Source of the DNA: Puccinellia tenuiflora | Lineage: Eukaryota > Streptophyta > Magnoliopsida > Poales > Poaceae | NCBI GenBank assembly: GCA_012064385.1 | Contig: QRDG01000415.1 | Coordinates: 775,032 to 839,031 of the forward strand | Reading direction: 5' to 3' | Length of the DNA: 64,000 bases | Shown: positions 47,244 to 57,902 of the stretch, piece after piece | Numbering within the stretch: the stretch's first letter is position 1 | Layout: each line of letters starts with the position of its first letter | The notes under the pieces: generated by a model | What the model saw: only the letters and a program-made list of their open reading frames with translations | Databases searched by the model: none | What the model was told of the DNA's origin: nothing | Program-made: the position numbers and the translations under genes

Positions 47244-47316
47244 ACACACATAGCCCAGTGGTTTGCTGCACTTTGTACTTGGGTGCACAGCCAGGTTCGA
47301 ATCCTGACTATCCCAA
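47244..47316 (+). other. tRNA-like (pol III box A/box B) segment
   Basis: TAGCCCAGTGG (47251-47261) fits the A-box consensus and GGTTCGAATCC (47294-47304) is a perfect B box, with tRNA-like spacing. The T stem is mostly paired but the acceptor stem is not, so this is not a tRNA gene. It resembles the 5' part of a tRNA-derived SINE or a degenerate tRNA within the CACTA element. Confidence 0.5.
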
Positions 47317-47443
47317 ATATTTTTTTCTTGTAAATTTTTTTATTGGTTAAATTTAAATATAGAACACAAACACATTTGTAATTCTTAAAAAAAAAACATT
47401 TTTGGTTATATTGAAAGAAATAACATACACACATTTTAAAGAA

Positions 47444-48115
47444 GGGTTAAGTGCAATTTTGGTCCTTCAAGTGTTGCGGAAGTCTAACTGTGGTCCCTAA
47501 ACTCTACACTGGTCTAAACCCGGTCCTCAAACACTTAATTAAGTCTAATTATCGTCCCCAATAGCGGTTAAATGTTGGTTGACAGATTTGTTACTACACC
47601 ATCTATTTATGTCTCTCTCTCATGCTCCCTCGTCTAGACTCATCAACCTCCAAAGCCACGTGTCGGTGAGCACCGGCTGGCTTGAGAAGGGTATGCGTCG
47701 CTGCACACCTTAGGCGTGTTGAACATCACCTGCACCTCGTCTCAGCGGAGGTGATCGATGGAGTTGAGGGGTTTACAGCTTGTGACGCTGATAAGCAGAG
47801 ATCTGTGGAGAAACGACTAAATGACAAATATTGGACGACTGTAATAATGACGATTCTGTTTTGATCTATATTGAACCGGCTAATGGCTAGCAGCTTGTGA
47901 CGCCAGACGCTGTAAACATGTTTACTTTCTGGACAAGAATAAGATTAGAGGAGGTTTGATGGCCACTCAGTTCTTTTAAGATTTCACTAAACCACTATTA
48001 AGGATGATACTTAGACCTAATTAAATAGTTGAGGACTGGATTTAGACCAGAATAGAGTTGAGGGACCAAAGATGGACTTCCCAAACACTTCAGGGACCAA
48101 AAGTGCACTTAACCC
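47444..48115. mobile_element. Mutator-type non-autonomous element (672 bp)
   Basis: Terminal inverted repeats of about 100 bp begin GGGTTAAGTGCAATTTTGG on the left and GGGTTAAGTGCACTTTTGG on the inverted right. It is flanked by an exact 9 bp duplication TTTAAAGAA (47435-47443, 48116-48124), the size typical of Mutator-like elements. The centre (47600-47900) has no transposase. It lies between the two CACTA genes. Confidence 0.9.
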
Positions 48116-48169
48116 TTTAAAGAAAATCAAAGACGAATATACACACAATGTTAGCAGACCACACATATT

Positions 48170-48200
48170 TTATTCATGTATATATATATATATATATGCT
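48170..48200. repeat. (TA)n microsatellite
   Basis: A run of TA dinucleotides of about 20 bp just left of the tnp2 3' end. Confidence 0.85.
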
Positions 48201-49708
48201 TGTCTCTCACACACAAACATGGTATATAATATTAGTAGACCACACATATTTATACACAAAAAGGTCTTATTCGTCCCGGCGGCCGGTTCGGAGCTAGCTT
48301 CTCTTCTTTCCTTCTTCTCAGGTTGAATACTTTAGGCCGGGCACCTTGAGATTTCTTCGCGTGAACGGACAACCTTTAGCAGGTAGGGAGGTCTTCCTTC
48401 TTTCTTTATTAGTAGTAGGCCTGTTGAAGTACTTGTCGAATTCCTCCTCGATGTTCGGATCGTCGTTCTTGTCCAAGTCTTCCTCGTTGGCGTCTCCTTC
48501 CATTCCAATGATGCTCCTCTTGCCCCTCCTCACGACAACACGGCTAGGCTTTGACGGGTCGGTAATGAAGAAGCATTGCTCGACTTGGCTAGCGAGTACC
48601 CATGGCTCATTTTTCGCGGAGGCGTTCTTCGATTTGGCATCGGGTATTACCATGGTGGTGAAATACCGGTCTTCTTTGACGACGTCCTTGGCCCATCTCA
48701 CACGGAACATTAGCACCAACTGTCCACAGTAGTTGAGCTCCCATATCTCCTCGATCCTTCCGAAGAATCTTTCCTTGACAGTAGCCTCGTCATTGCCGTA
48801 GGATAGCATTGTTACTCCTGAGTTTTGATATTCGCTACTCCTGTCCTTTTCCTCGGTGCAGAATCTGTAACCACTGATGTCGTACATCTGATAGGTCTTT
48901 ACGTTGTGCCCGGGGGCCCTGTGATAAGGAGAATATGAGTTTTTCATCTTCCGTAGCTGGCGGTATGCTCTTTGCTTGAACCAGTTGCCTTTTCTTGAAC
49001 CAACGTGTGAAGCTGGAGTTGTGCTCTCTGGTTACATCTCCCTTCTTCCTCGGCCGGCCCAGGTTGATGTAATTCTGCTCGATTAAGCTTTTGTGCTCTT
49101 CCATCCAAGGTTCGATCAATTGTAAGCGGTAGCCCTTGCGGTGACCAAATCCCTCGAGCCTGCCGAGGTGCGTCCTGGTTGGCAGACCAACATTCTGGTT
49201 CTCGGTGCTCAGATAATTCTGTCAGAAGGAGATGCAATCGTAGGTTAGGAGGCCCTTGGCCATGCTTGCGTCTGGATGGGACCTGTTGCGAACGTATCGT
49301 TTCATGACAGCGTTCTGCCTTTCGAACGGCATCATGTAGTGCAGGAACGTCGGCCCGAGCTGCCTGATGTCATCAACGACATGGAGAAGAAGATGCACGT
49401 AGATATCGAAGAATGCGGGCGGGAAGTAAATCTCGAGCTTGCATAATATCACCCCGATCTCTTCCTGTAGCCTGTGGAGCTGCCTCACGCCGATTGACTT
49501 CCTGTTGATGACGTCGAAAAAGTTGCAAAGGCCAATCAGCGTATCACGGACGTGCTCGTCCATTAGCCCTCGGATCGCAACGGGGAGTATCTGCGTCATC
49601 AGCACGTGACAGTCGTGAGACTTCATCCCGCTGAACCTCTTCTTTGTTGCGTCCAGATATCTTCTTATCTTCCCCGCGTAACCGTGAGGAAATTTGACTC
49701 CTAGGAGG

Positions 49709-51992
49709 TGATACGTGTCAAACGTATCTATAATTTTTGATTGTTTCATGCCACTTTTATACCTTTGACACTTGTTTTCATACTAAGTTTATGATTTAAT
49801 TTGACTAACCTATTAATAGTTGCAAAAGTGCACAATGTTCTTGTTTTATACTTTGATGTGTAGAAATCACTTGGAAATTGGCAAAAACGCAAAAGGAGCC
49901 TTGTTGGAGGTGGACTCTGACTTTCCTGAAATCTGTCCTCCTCACAGATTTCAGAGATTGACAGTTTGAGACCATAAGACGACGTCAACTGAAAACACAT
50001 TTTCCTGCAACGTTGTGGGAAATTTCCATAGCTTTCATTTAACCCCAAGAACAGCCCAATCGGAGGTCCGTAGCTCCGGGAATCCCCGTTTTACTGAAGG
50101 CCAAATATCTGATTATGGGATTCCGAAAGTTGGTGACGTGATTGACTCCAACTCTTACCAAACTTGGAGTATTCGACCAAGCCACGACTTTGGGACCTCA
50201 TTAAGGATATGAGGGGTCCCTACGAAGGTTCTAGAGGTTCCCAAGAGCCACTGGATCAAGGGGCCATCCATCGGAGGGTCGGGAAGCATTGCCTCCACCT
50301 ATATAAAGAGAGGAAACCCTAATTTTGGGGGTAGCCACCAAAAGCCACGTTTTTTTTGCATGGTAATACAATTCTCATTGATAAATAAAAGATGAGATAC
50401 AAAGTACGTATACACAGATCTTACAGATCTGAAAAGATAGGATAAACCTATATGACAAACCAACGCCTATCCATCTTTTTCGACACCACCGTAGTAGCCA
50501 CCAAAGAAAAAATAGACAGATCACCTCTTCACCCGAGCTTGATGCGGCTCCATCGCTGATCCTCAGCTTTTTGGACCTCCAAAATAGTTTGCTATAGGAC
50601 AAACCATTACCGTTGAAAGAATCAGACCGTGGCAGCACGACCCCGGACACACCATCGAACTTCAGCACTGGCACCCCCGCAAGACGATGTTGGAGTAGGG
50701 AACCAGAACCGTCCGCCTCCAACCACGAACTCATCACAAGGTACACCATCTCCCAACTGTCACCAGTGCAGACTACAGTCTGCACGTACTCCTGTACGAA
50801 TCCTCTCTACTCCACCATGGTGCCGAAGACAACGCCGCAGCAACGGGGACAGAGCAGGAGGAAAAACCCATCTGATGGAGTCGCCGCCGCCGCCTCGCCG
50901 ACACCATCCTTGAACCCAACAGCCACCGATCTAAAAGATCGGCAAGCACACCACGAATTTGCCTCCCCTTGGCCCTCATCTACAAGGGGAGGGTTCCTCT
51001 ATAGCACCAAGAAGTCATGGAGGAAGGGGATTAGGGGGCGGCGCTCCCCCTTGGCCGGCCGGCCGCCGCCACGCGCCGCCGCCGCCGTCGGCCGCCCGCG
51101 CCGCCTTCGCCTTGCCCTTTCCTCCATGGCCGCCGCCTTCACCGCCATCTCCATCGCCAATTCCTCATATCTACAGCGGTCCACTCTCCCACAAACTTCT
51201 GTACCCCTTTTATGTAAACATGGTGTTTGATGCTATAAAATTTTATCCTATGATCTATGTCATGTTTATGTAGTTCCTTTTTGTCATATGGTTGAATTAT
51301 TGAATATGTTTGGTTGATTCGAGTTGTATGTCGATATGGTACAGTCCTATGGTGCCCATTATATATTTATGCGCACATGGATCACATCATAGGATTTGTA
51401 GAACGTGAAGGAGGCCGGGGGGTAGGGCTGCCGGAGTGACAGAAACCTAAGCCCCATCCCGGTTTTTGACATTGTATGGGATAAAGAGGACCTTATGAAC
51501 TTAATGCTATGGTTGGTTTTTACCTTAATGAATGTTATTAGTTGCGGATGCTTGCTAATGTTCCAATCATATAGTACATGTAATCACAAGTATTTGAGAA
51601 CGTGTATGCTTTGCCTCTCTCACATAGAAAACTGCATCGAATACGATGAACCGAATAACTTCACTAATTAATTATGAACAATTCTGCCACGCCTTCCACC
51701 ACTTTTCCACACTCATGGTTCTGTTATTTATGGTCTTTTAGTATACTTTATTGCTGCAGCAACTAACTCTTAGCTTCTTGTTCTTTATTATATTGCAAAA
51801 CCATCCTTTCATACCCATTTTATTCCTATAGTTTTATTTCCTAGATAGAGCAAACGTTTGGAGTGCGTAGAGTTGTGTCAATGGTTGATAGAACTTGAGA
51901 GAATATTAATCCTACCTTTAGCTCCTTGTTGGGTTCGACACTCTTATTTATCGAAAAGGCTAAAATTGATCCCCTACACTTGTGGGTTATCA
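49709..51992 (+). mobile_element. Gypsy solo LTR inside tnp2
   Basis: Begins TGATACGTGTCAAACG and ends GTGGGTTATCA, flanked by an exact 5 bp duplication GGAGG (49704-49708, 51993-51997). No internal retroelement region is present, so it is a solo LTR left by LTR-LTR recombination. The start matches the LTR at 3479-5064. The total of 2.28 kb includes a nested retroposon. The LTR part resumes at about 51130 with CTACAGCGGTCCACTCTCCC, familiar from Sabrina-type LTRs. Confidence 0.88.
50349..51130 (-). mobile_element. Poly(A) retroposon nested in the solo LTR
   Basis: Read on the minus strand, a GC-rich leader-like part (51130-50800) runs into a body that ends TTGATAAATAAAAGATGAG-type sequence and a short A tail (plus-strand T8 at 50350). 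50395-50560 is similar to 56840-57005. No RT is present, so it is SINE-like, or a truncated or internally deleted LINE. Right boundary approximate; no target duplication identified. Confidence 0.5.
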
Positions 51993-53654
51993 GGAGGCAC
52001 CTGAAAAACTTCTCGAGCTCCTCCGGACTCATAGTGAAGCAGGCAGCGGGAAGCACCACCGCGTTCTTCTTTGCCCTTTTGCAGCGACCTTGAGTCCCTT
52101 CCGTCTGATCATCATCATCATCGTCGTCGTCATCACTATCGGGGGCCTGAAGATCTTTCCTGATGCCAAGCCATTTCAGATCGTATCTTGCTTTCGTCCC
52201 ATCCTTGGTCCTATTGGACATGTTGCAAAGAGTGCCAAGCAGACTCTCGGTAACGTTCTTGGTAATGTGCATTACATCCAGGCTATGGGGCGTGTGGAGT
52301 ACCTTCCAGTACTCCAAGCCGTGGAAAACAGACCTCGCTTTCCATACACCCAGCAGGGGATCAACCCTCGGTCGCTTCTTTCCCGGTGCAGGGCACTCCT
52401 CCCAATTTTTAAAAATCTCGTCGATTTCTTCGCCGCTCCTCGGGCACGGGGCTCTTTCGAGCTCGTCTTTACCATTGAACAAATCACCGTGTTTCCTCCA
52501 CGGGTGATCCATGCGAAGCCACCTTCGAGCCCCTGGGAACACGGTTTTCGAAGTCCCGGGATCTCTTGGTAGCTGGAGATGCGGGGTCTCATCCACGCAC
52601 CTGACACATGCGCAGAATCCATGGCCTACCTGGGCCGATACATATGAGAAACCAGCATAGTCCTGCACCATTGTGAGCAACACGGCTCTCATATCGAAAT
52701 AATCTCCAGTGTAGGCGTCCAACGTACGGACTGGCGTCTCCCACAACCTGGCTAACTCCTCTTTCAACAGCACGAGATACAGATTTATGTAGATACATGG
52801 TTATTTCGGCCCCTGAATGAGAATACTCATGTGTATGTACCTTTGCTTCGTGCACACCCACGGGGAAGGTTGTAAGGCCATACAAACACGGGCCAGGTGC
52901 TATGCGTGCTCCTCTGGTTGCCGAACGGATTGAGTCCATCGGTGCTCATACCCAGCCTGACGTTCCTTGCGTCGCGCCTGAAATCTTTGAAGGCGATGTC
53001 CAATGCTTCCCACTGGCAAGCGTCTGAAGGGTGTGTCAGGATCACGCCCTTCTCCGGATCTTCTTCGGGCTTCTCCCTTTTCGCGTGCCATTGCATGAGT
53101 TTTACTTCCTTAGGGTCCACGAAATACCGATGCAGACGGGGAGTGATAGGAAAGTACCATACCACTTTTCGAGTAACATTCTTGTTCCCACTCTTGTACC
53201 ATCCCTGGCCGCACACCGGACATGTGGTTCTGTCCTTGTACACGCCCCGATAAATTGCGCAATCATTGATGCAGGCGTGGTATCTCTCGTATGGTAGGTC
53301 AAGAGGGCACACGACTTTCTTGGCCTCCTCGATACTGCTTGGCAATGTGTTCCCCTCGGGAAGACGATCGTGCCAGAATTTCAGGTTCTTGCTGAAGCTG
53401 ACGTCGGTCCATCTGTTTTCCTCCTTCATCTGTAGAGCATCAAACGTTACATACAAGCGCGTATCCTGGGGCCGGCAATCAGGATACAACGGAGTCATCA
53501 CGTCTTTCTTCATTTGCTCCAGATTGGCTTTCTCTCTGGCTGCACCTCTGGCGTTGCTCGTCTCCTTGAGGAGGAGTTCTTGAACATGAGGGTCCCGCAA
53601 GGCCGAAATTAGCGAGGTCTGCGTGTCCGCGTCTTCTCCACCACCATCTACTCC

Positions 53655-53765
53655 TTCATCATGACCGTGTCCGCCGACATCTCCTTCATCATGATGATCT
53701 TGTCCGCCGGCATCTCCTTCATCATGATGATCTTGTCCGCCGGCCGGCATCTCCTTCGTCATGAT
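53655..53765 (-). repeat. 33 bp minisatellite within tnp2
   Basis: Three to four copies of a 33 bp unit with TCTTGTCCGCCGGCATCTCC encode the GGQDHHDEGDA peptide repeat. One unit contains GCCGGCCGGC instead of GCCGGC, a 4 bp expansion that shifts the frame. Confidence 0.85.
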
Positions 53766-54555
53766 AACCATGTTCGGGAGACTCTTCGTCTTGTCGCCCG
53801 CCCTCGTCTTCATGCGCACCATTTGCTGTCGGCGCCTTGTTGAAGCCTATCCAGAAACCGCGCCTGAGCAGGTGTTCCTCCAATTGTCCGGAATTAGGGT
53901 CGATCCAGCTCACGAGTTTGCATGTTCGACACGGACATCTTATCTGGCGCCTGTTGCACCGAATCATGTCCGCCTTCGCTTCTTTCTTGTATCTACCGAT
54001 TTGACTGGAGCTCATCATGATGACCATGGTTGCTATAGATAAAGCAGAAATGAGAAATGAGAGTATGTTAAGTAGAACCGCAACATGCACACGCGTACAC
54101 ACACACATGCATAGTCTCCGGAAAAATTTGGCATTACCTCTCCTAAATCTAGGACATATGGGTAATGCAAAAATTTGTCGAAACAGAAGTTAATCGATAT
54201 TTCGGCAAACATCCATGCACCACGCCGGTGCAAGCAACAACAAAAACTTTCTTCGCACATGCAAAAATTCATGCACACCACACAAGTTTCATGTACAAGC
54301 ATCGTCTCGCCATCATGCAAACCGCCCGTCGACAAGCGCTTCACCTACAACCATACACATCGCCGGCCACACAAAACATGCATATGCATGTCCATCCAAC
54401 TATACTCACCTAGTAGGTTTGTCACCGAGACATGACCGAGAAAAGTATGGGCAAAATGGGATGGGAAGGAGGAGGAACACGAGCTAGCAAGGTGGGAGGA
54501 GAGGGGAAGAAGAAGACACAATGGGGTTAGGTAGGGGGGCTGCCACTTTTGTATT

Positions 54556-55002
54556 TCTGGACAGCAATTCTGTGGTGCATGGATACACATGCGTCACAGA
54601 AATGCAACTTTCTGTGGCGCATCTGGGCCCATGCGCCACAGAAATGGCTCCCCCCAATCATTGGTGCTGGGGCCCACCCATATTTCTGTGGCGCATTGGG
54701 CCCGATGCGCCATAAAAATATGAATTTCTGTGGCGCATCCTGTTCCATGCGCCACAGAAAAGGCGGAGAAGGATGCAATCCAGCCGTTGGTGCCGGGGTC
54801 CACATATTTTCTGTGGCGCATGGGCACGAGTGCGCCACAGAAAGACCTAATTCAGTGGCGCATGGGCTAAACATGCGCCACGGAAAGTGGAGGAATTCTG
54901 TGGCGCACCGCCCACGGTGCGCCACAGAATATTTTCTGTGGCGCACGTCCTCTTTGGTGCGCCACAAAATAGCATTCCACCTATAGCTAGTTTCCTAGTA
55001 GT
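54556..55002. repeat. Right CACTA terminus and subterminal array
   Basis: About fourteen copies of TTCTGTGGCGCA or its complement, many paired as short palindromes about 25-40 bp apart, end in CCTAGTAGTG. Confidence 0.85.
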
Positions 55003-56374
55003 GCCGCGCTGGATCTTGGCTGGCGGCGTGAGGCTTTCGTTCTTCGCACTTGAGATATTTGATGAAATATGCCAATGTCCGTCATTGCAAGGCAATTACA
55101 TCCTCATTTAATTTACCCCTCCTAAAAGTTTTCTTCTCCGAGTTTCATATATGCTTATGTTTTCCACATTCAAATTGCAACTGATTCCTCACCTTTATTT
55201 AGCTTTCCCGTATACTGTAGTTTATCAGTTGCTACAATATTTCCATCAGATTGTTGAACACAGTTCGAGCGATTTTGATATTTCTGATTTTTCCTTATGT
55301 ATTTTCATTAAGTATGTCTCTTATTCTCTCGATTTTGATGGAGTACTCAACAACTCATCACTTTGATCTTTTCTATGAGACTGAGATGTTTCTTTAGAAT
55401 GCAGAAGGATGGAAACATTCAGATGATTTACTGTTGTGAAACCAGCACCACTGTTATTTAATCATTTGAGCCTAAAAAATTCAAAGAAGGAACTATGCTT
55501 CTTTATTGGATAACATAATTTGGCCGCATCATATTGAAATGAACCACGCTACAATCCTGAAGAAACAAGTAAACTTTATCAATTAGAAATCGACAACAAT
55601 ACGTGGATCAACTCTTTATTGGTGCCCTTGGTGAATTCAAGTTTGTTAGTGCCTGCTTGCATTTGTTTTCCGTATCACGTGCTATGTTCAGACCTGCATG
55701 CCTGACCTCTGATGATCTCCTTTAGCTTCACGACACAACTTGAAGGTGCCAGTATTTAGACTGCTGAAGTAAACATTACATGTTTAGTAGCTATTTCAAA
55801 ACATGGGATTCCATGATGAAGAAAGCAAGCTTGACCATTTAGAAACTATTGTCTGCATTGTTATTTATACCTTCTGATGAAATAATTGGGAATGATAAAA
55901 TATATACGTGACCGCTGAAAAGATTTCTCAATGATACTCTTGGTTTTGTCCATCTTTTCATATTTCAACTAACAGTACACAACTGGATAGTTGCAAGCGT
56001 ACAGTAGGTAAACAAGTCAAACTTTTTCATGTTGTAAATAGATTATTCCGCCTTCTTGAGCTTACTTTTCTTAGATACAGTATACATACAACTTCCTAAT
56101 TTTCTTGAGTAATTAGAGGTATTAAACATGTCTACCTCTTGCTATCAGATTTTTTACTTCAGTGATTATGTTCAGCAATCTTTTCAATGTAGTTGGTCTT
56201 GTATTATTTATTAGCAAACCAAAGAATTAAATGGAGATTACGTGGAATGCCTACAATTATCTTCTTTATGGATTATATGGGGGTGTATATTCGTCAATTT
56301 ATATTTGTGTCACAACATTGCTACGGTATATTTCCACCATAATCTTATTTATGTCGCATTTGCTAGACTTTCAG
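55003..56374 (+). other. 3' flank of the CACTA insertion, intron-like
   Basis: Begins with CCG and the possible rest of a first exon (open to about 55085, with FFALEIFDEICQC). About 1.3 kb of T-rich sequence follows with the base composition of a plant intron and no repeats that I recognise. Confidence 0.35.
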
Positions 56375-56705
56375 GTTCAGCATCTAAACATCAGAGGGTA
56401 CAATGATCATCCTCATGACATGGTCGAAGATTGTAAGAATGTTTTTATTGAAGGTTTCACAACAGGAGCCCATTTCTTCTACATAACTGCTGATACATGT
56501 GTCTCTCCAGTATTGCAATTTATGTTTCTACAGATTATTGATAGTGGTTTCGTGATAATAGAAGAGATTCAATTTGTCGTCTTTATGTGACTTAATTTTA
56601 GCAGCTGGAGAGTATGAGGTCTCCGATTGCCACTGCTTCACGCGTGAGAGCTATGAACGCATGGTGAAAAATGCAGAGGAGGACGTGGAGCAGATCATGT
56701 TTTGA
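56375..56705 (+). CDS. Last two exons of an unidentified gene
   Basis: Exon 56375-56453 follows a pyrimidine-rich acceptor (GACTTTCAG). It encodes VQHLNIRGYNDHPHDMVED and CKNVFIE, and ends in phase 1 before a GT donor. Exon 56605-56705 follows TTTTAGCAG and joins in frame (GEYEVSDCHCFTRESYERMV, then an acidic KNAEEDVEQIMF end) to TGA at 56703. Matching phase, good splice sites and a stop make this more than a chance ORF. I do not recognise the family. Upstream exons were not found with confidence; the GC-rich piece left of the CACTA element (40440-40749) may be the first exon. It could be a functional gene end or a decaying copy. Confidence 0.4.
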
Positions 56706-56782
56706 TTCCGCATATCAGTTTATTAAGTATTTTGTGTCCATATGGACGCAAGATAAGCAACCAGCAGAAGATTACGACCATT

Positions 56783-57008
56783 TTTTATTTTTTTAACTGT
56801 AAAACGTGTCTCATTTATTAAACATAGATCAACTTACAAGGCAGTTAAACACCGACATTACAAAACTGAAAATATAGGATAAACCTATAAGACAAACCAA
56901 TGCCTATCCCTCTTTTTCGGCACCGCCGTAGCTAGTAGCCAACAAAGAGAAAAGAGACAGATCACCTCTCCACCTGAACTCGACGCGGCTCCAGCGCTGA
57001 TGAACAGA
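56783..57008 (-). mobile_element. Truncated retroposon, same family as 50349-51130
   Basis: Starts with T-rich runs on the plus strand (poly-A side on minus). It shares AGGATAAACCTATA-GACAAACCAA, GCCTATCC and GACAGATCACCTCT blocks with 50395-50560. The upstream part is missing. Confidence 0.5.
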
Positions 57009-57610
57009 CGTACACACCCGATCGCGGTAACCATCTAGTACGTCATGTCAAGAGGTATTGCAAGATAGCACACGATTTCTTAATAGATCAACCAACCAAG
57101 TTCTCGTACTGCTAATCTAGGATTGCTTCTACCGGCAAAATAATAGTTCAGAATTTCTGTTGGTTTACAACCACAAATCAATCAATGATTTCCGTACGGT
57201 ATGGGAGCGTTGAAAAACGCTGCATTGTCAGCCAGAAACGGTGGGACTGTCTCATTCACCCCTAATGAACGGGGAGGAGCTCATCTCGGTGGTGCTGTAG
57301 AGCGACGACTCGGTGAAGCCCATTTAATTAATTTAGAAATTAGAACCTGCTCCCTTAATAAAACCGCTTTGTTTATTAGCACAGTGTATTTGGCCGGCTG
57401 CCCTTGGCTTTCTGACATGCAAATGGACAATTTATAATTTAAGTGCACATTGTCTCATATGGTTGTCCAATATTCTGGTCCTCAATATGCGGCAGGTACT
57501 CGAGATGAAGTGTATCTTGTAGTGGCGCAGTAGGTGTGCTTTCAGTAGTCATTGGAGGTGATTTGTTTAATTTGCAGTCCCAAGATTTTTTTTTGTACGG
57601 AAAGAAAAAA
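57009..57610. other. Low-copy spacer
   Basis: A 78-codon ORF (57201-57437, plus) has no family motif. Nothing else recognised. Confidence 0.35.
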
Positions 57611-57902
57611 CTTATCTGCTATGGTCATAGCCAACGTAACGTCACCGTGGACAAACTGCAATGGATGTAGTGACAAAAATACGTACCATTATGTTCAACT
57701 TGCATTGTTAAGAATAAGAAGCCATCATTCAAACCCGCAACAGACGGGGTTGTCTCTGTCGCGTGTCCCTCTAATTGTGCCCGGCCTACTAATAAAGAAA
57801 GATATCTTAGTTGTTAACTTGGTATGCTAGTTGTCTATACTATACGTCAGACTGAAAATAATGCACAGTTGAGTTGTGGCAAGACTGGATAGTGTTGATT
57901 GA
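57611..57902 (+). repeat. Dispersed repeat, copy 2
   Basis: Direct-orientation counterpart of 35060-35343, with several substitutions and small indels. Homology ends at TTGATTG in both copies, just before unrelated sequence. Confidence 0.65.

Larger units (their letters stand above)
48318..54027 (-). pseudogene. CACTA tnp2 transposase, broken and interrupted
   Basis: Reads leftward from the ATG at 54027 (internal ATGs at 54018 and 54015). Domains in order: a transposase-associated zinc-like domain (RCPCRTCK, then LLRRGFWIGF); an 11-residue repeat GGQDHHDEGDA; the tnp2 core (VVCPLDLPYERYHACINDC, CPVCGQGW, STHSTWPVFVWPYNLP, DVMHITKNVTESLLG); a DUF4218 region (SHDCHVLMTQILPVAIRGL, FPPAFFDIYVHLLLHVVDD) and a DUF4216 region (ERFFGRIEEIWELNY, CFFITDPSKPSRVVV). 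Lesions: a CCGG duplication near 53742, a one-base loss near 52862, TAA at 52801, a solo LTR between 49704 and 51997, TGA at 49222 and a frameshift near 48915. Removing the LTR and one target copy restores the frame through FFRCLLGVKFPHG. The protein would bind element ends and catalyse transposition. Confidence 0.85.
40750..55002 (-). mobile_element. Complete 14.25 kb CACTA transposon
   Basis: The termini CACTACTAGGGAAAG (left) and, inverted, CACTACTAGGAAACTAG (right) are flanked by an exact 3 bp duplication CCG (40747-40749, 55003-55005). Subterminal arrays of a TTCTGTGGCGCA / TGCGCCACAGAA unit cover 40790-41010 and 54556-54965. Two genes read leftward: tnp2 (54027-48318) and ORF2 (45164-41279). 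So the 5' end is on the right, as in En/Spm-class elements. Nested insertions are a gypsy solo LTR with its own retroposon and a Mutator-type element. Both genes carry stops and frameshifts, so the copy cannot move alone, but its ends look usable by a helper. Confidence 0.93.

Noticed and set aside
47244..47316. Functional tRNA gene
   Set aside because: The acceptor stem does not pair and no convincing anticodon stem is present.
54527..54986. ORFs of about 145 codons on both strands
   Set aside because: They translate the palindromic CACTA subterminal repeat array.
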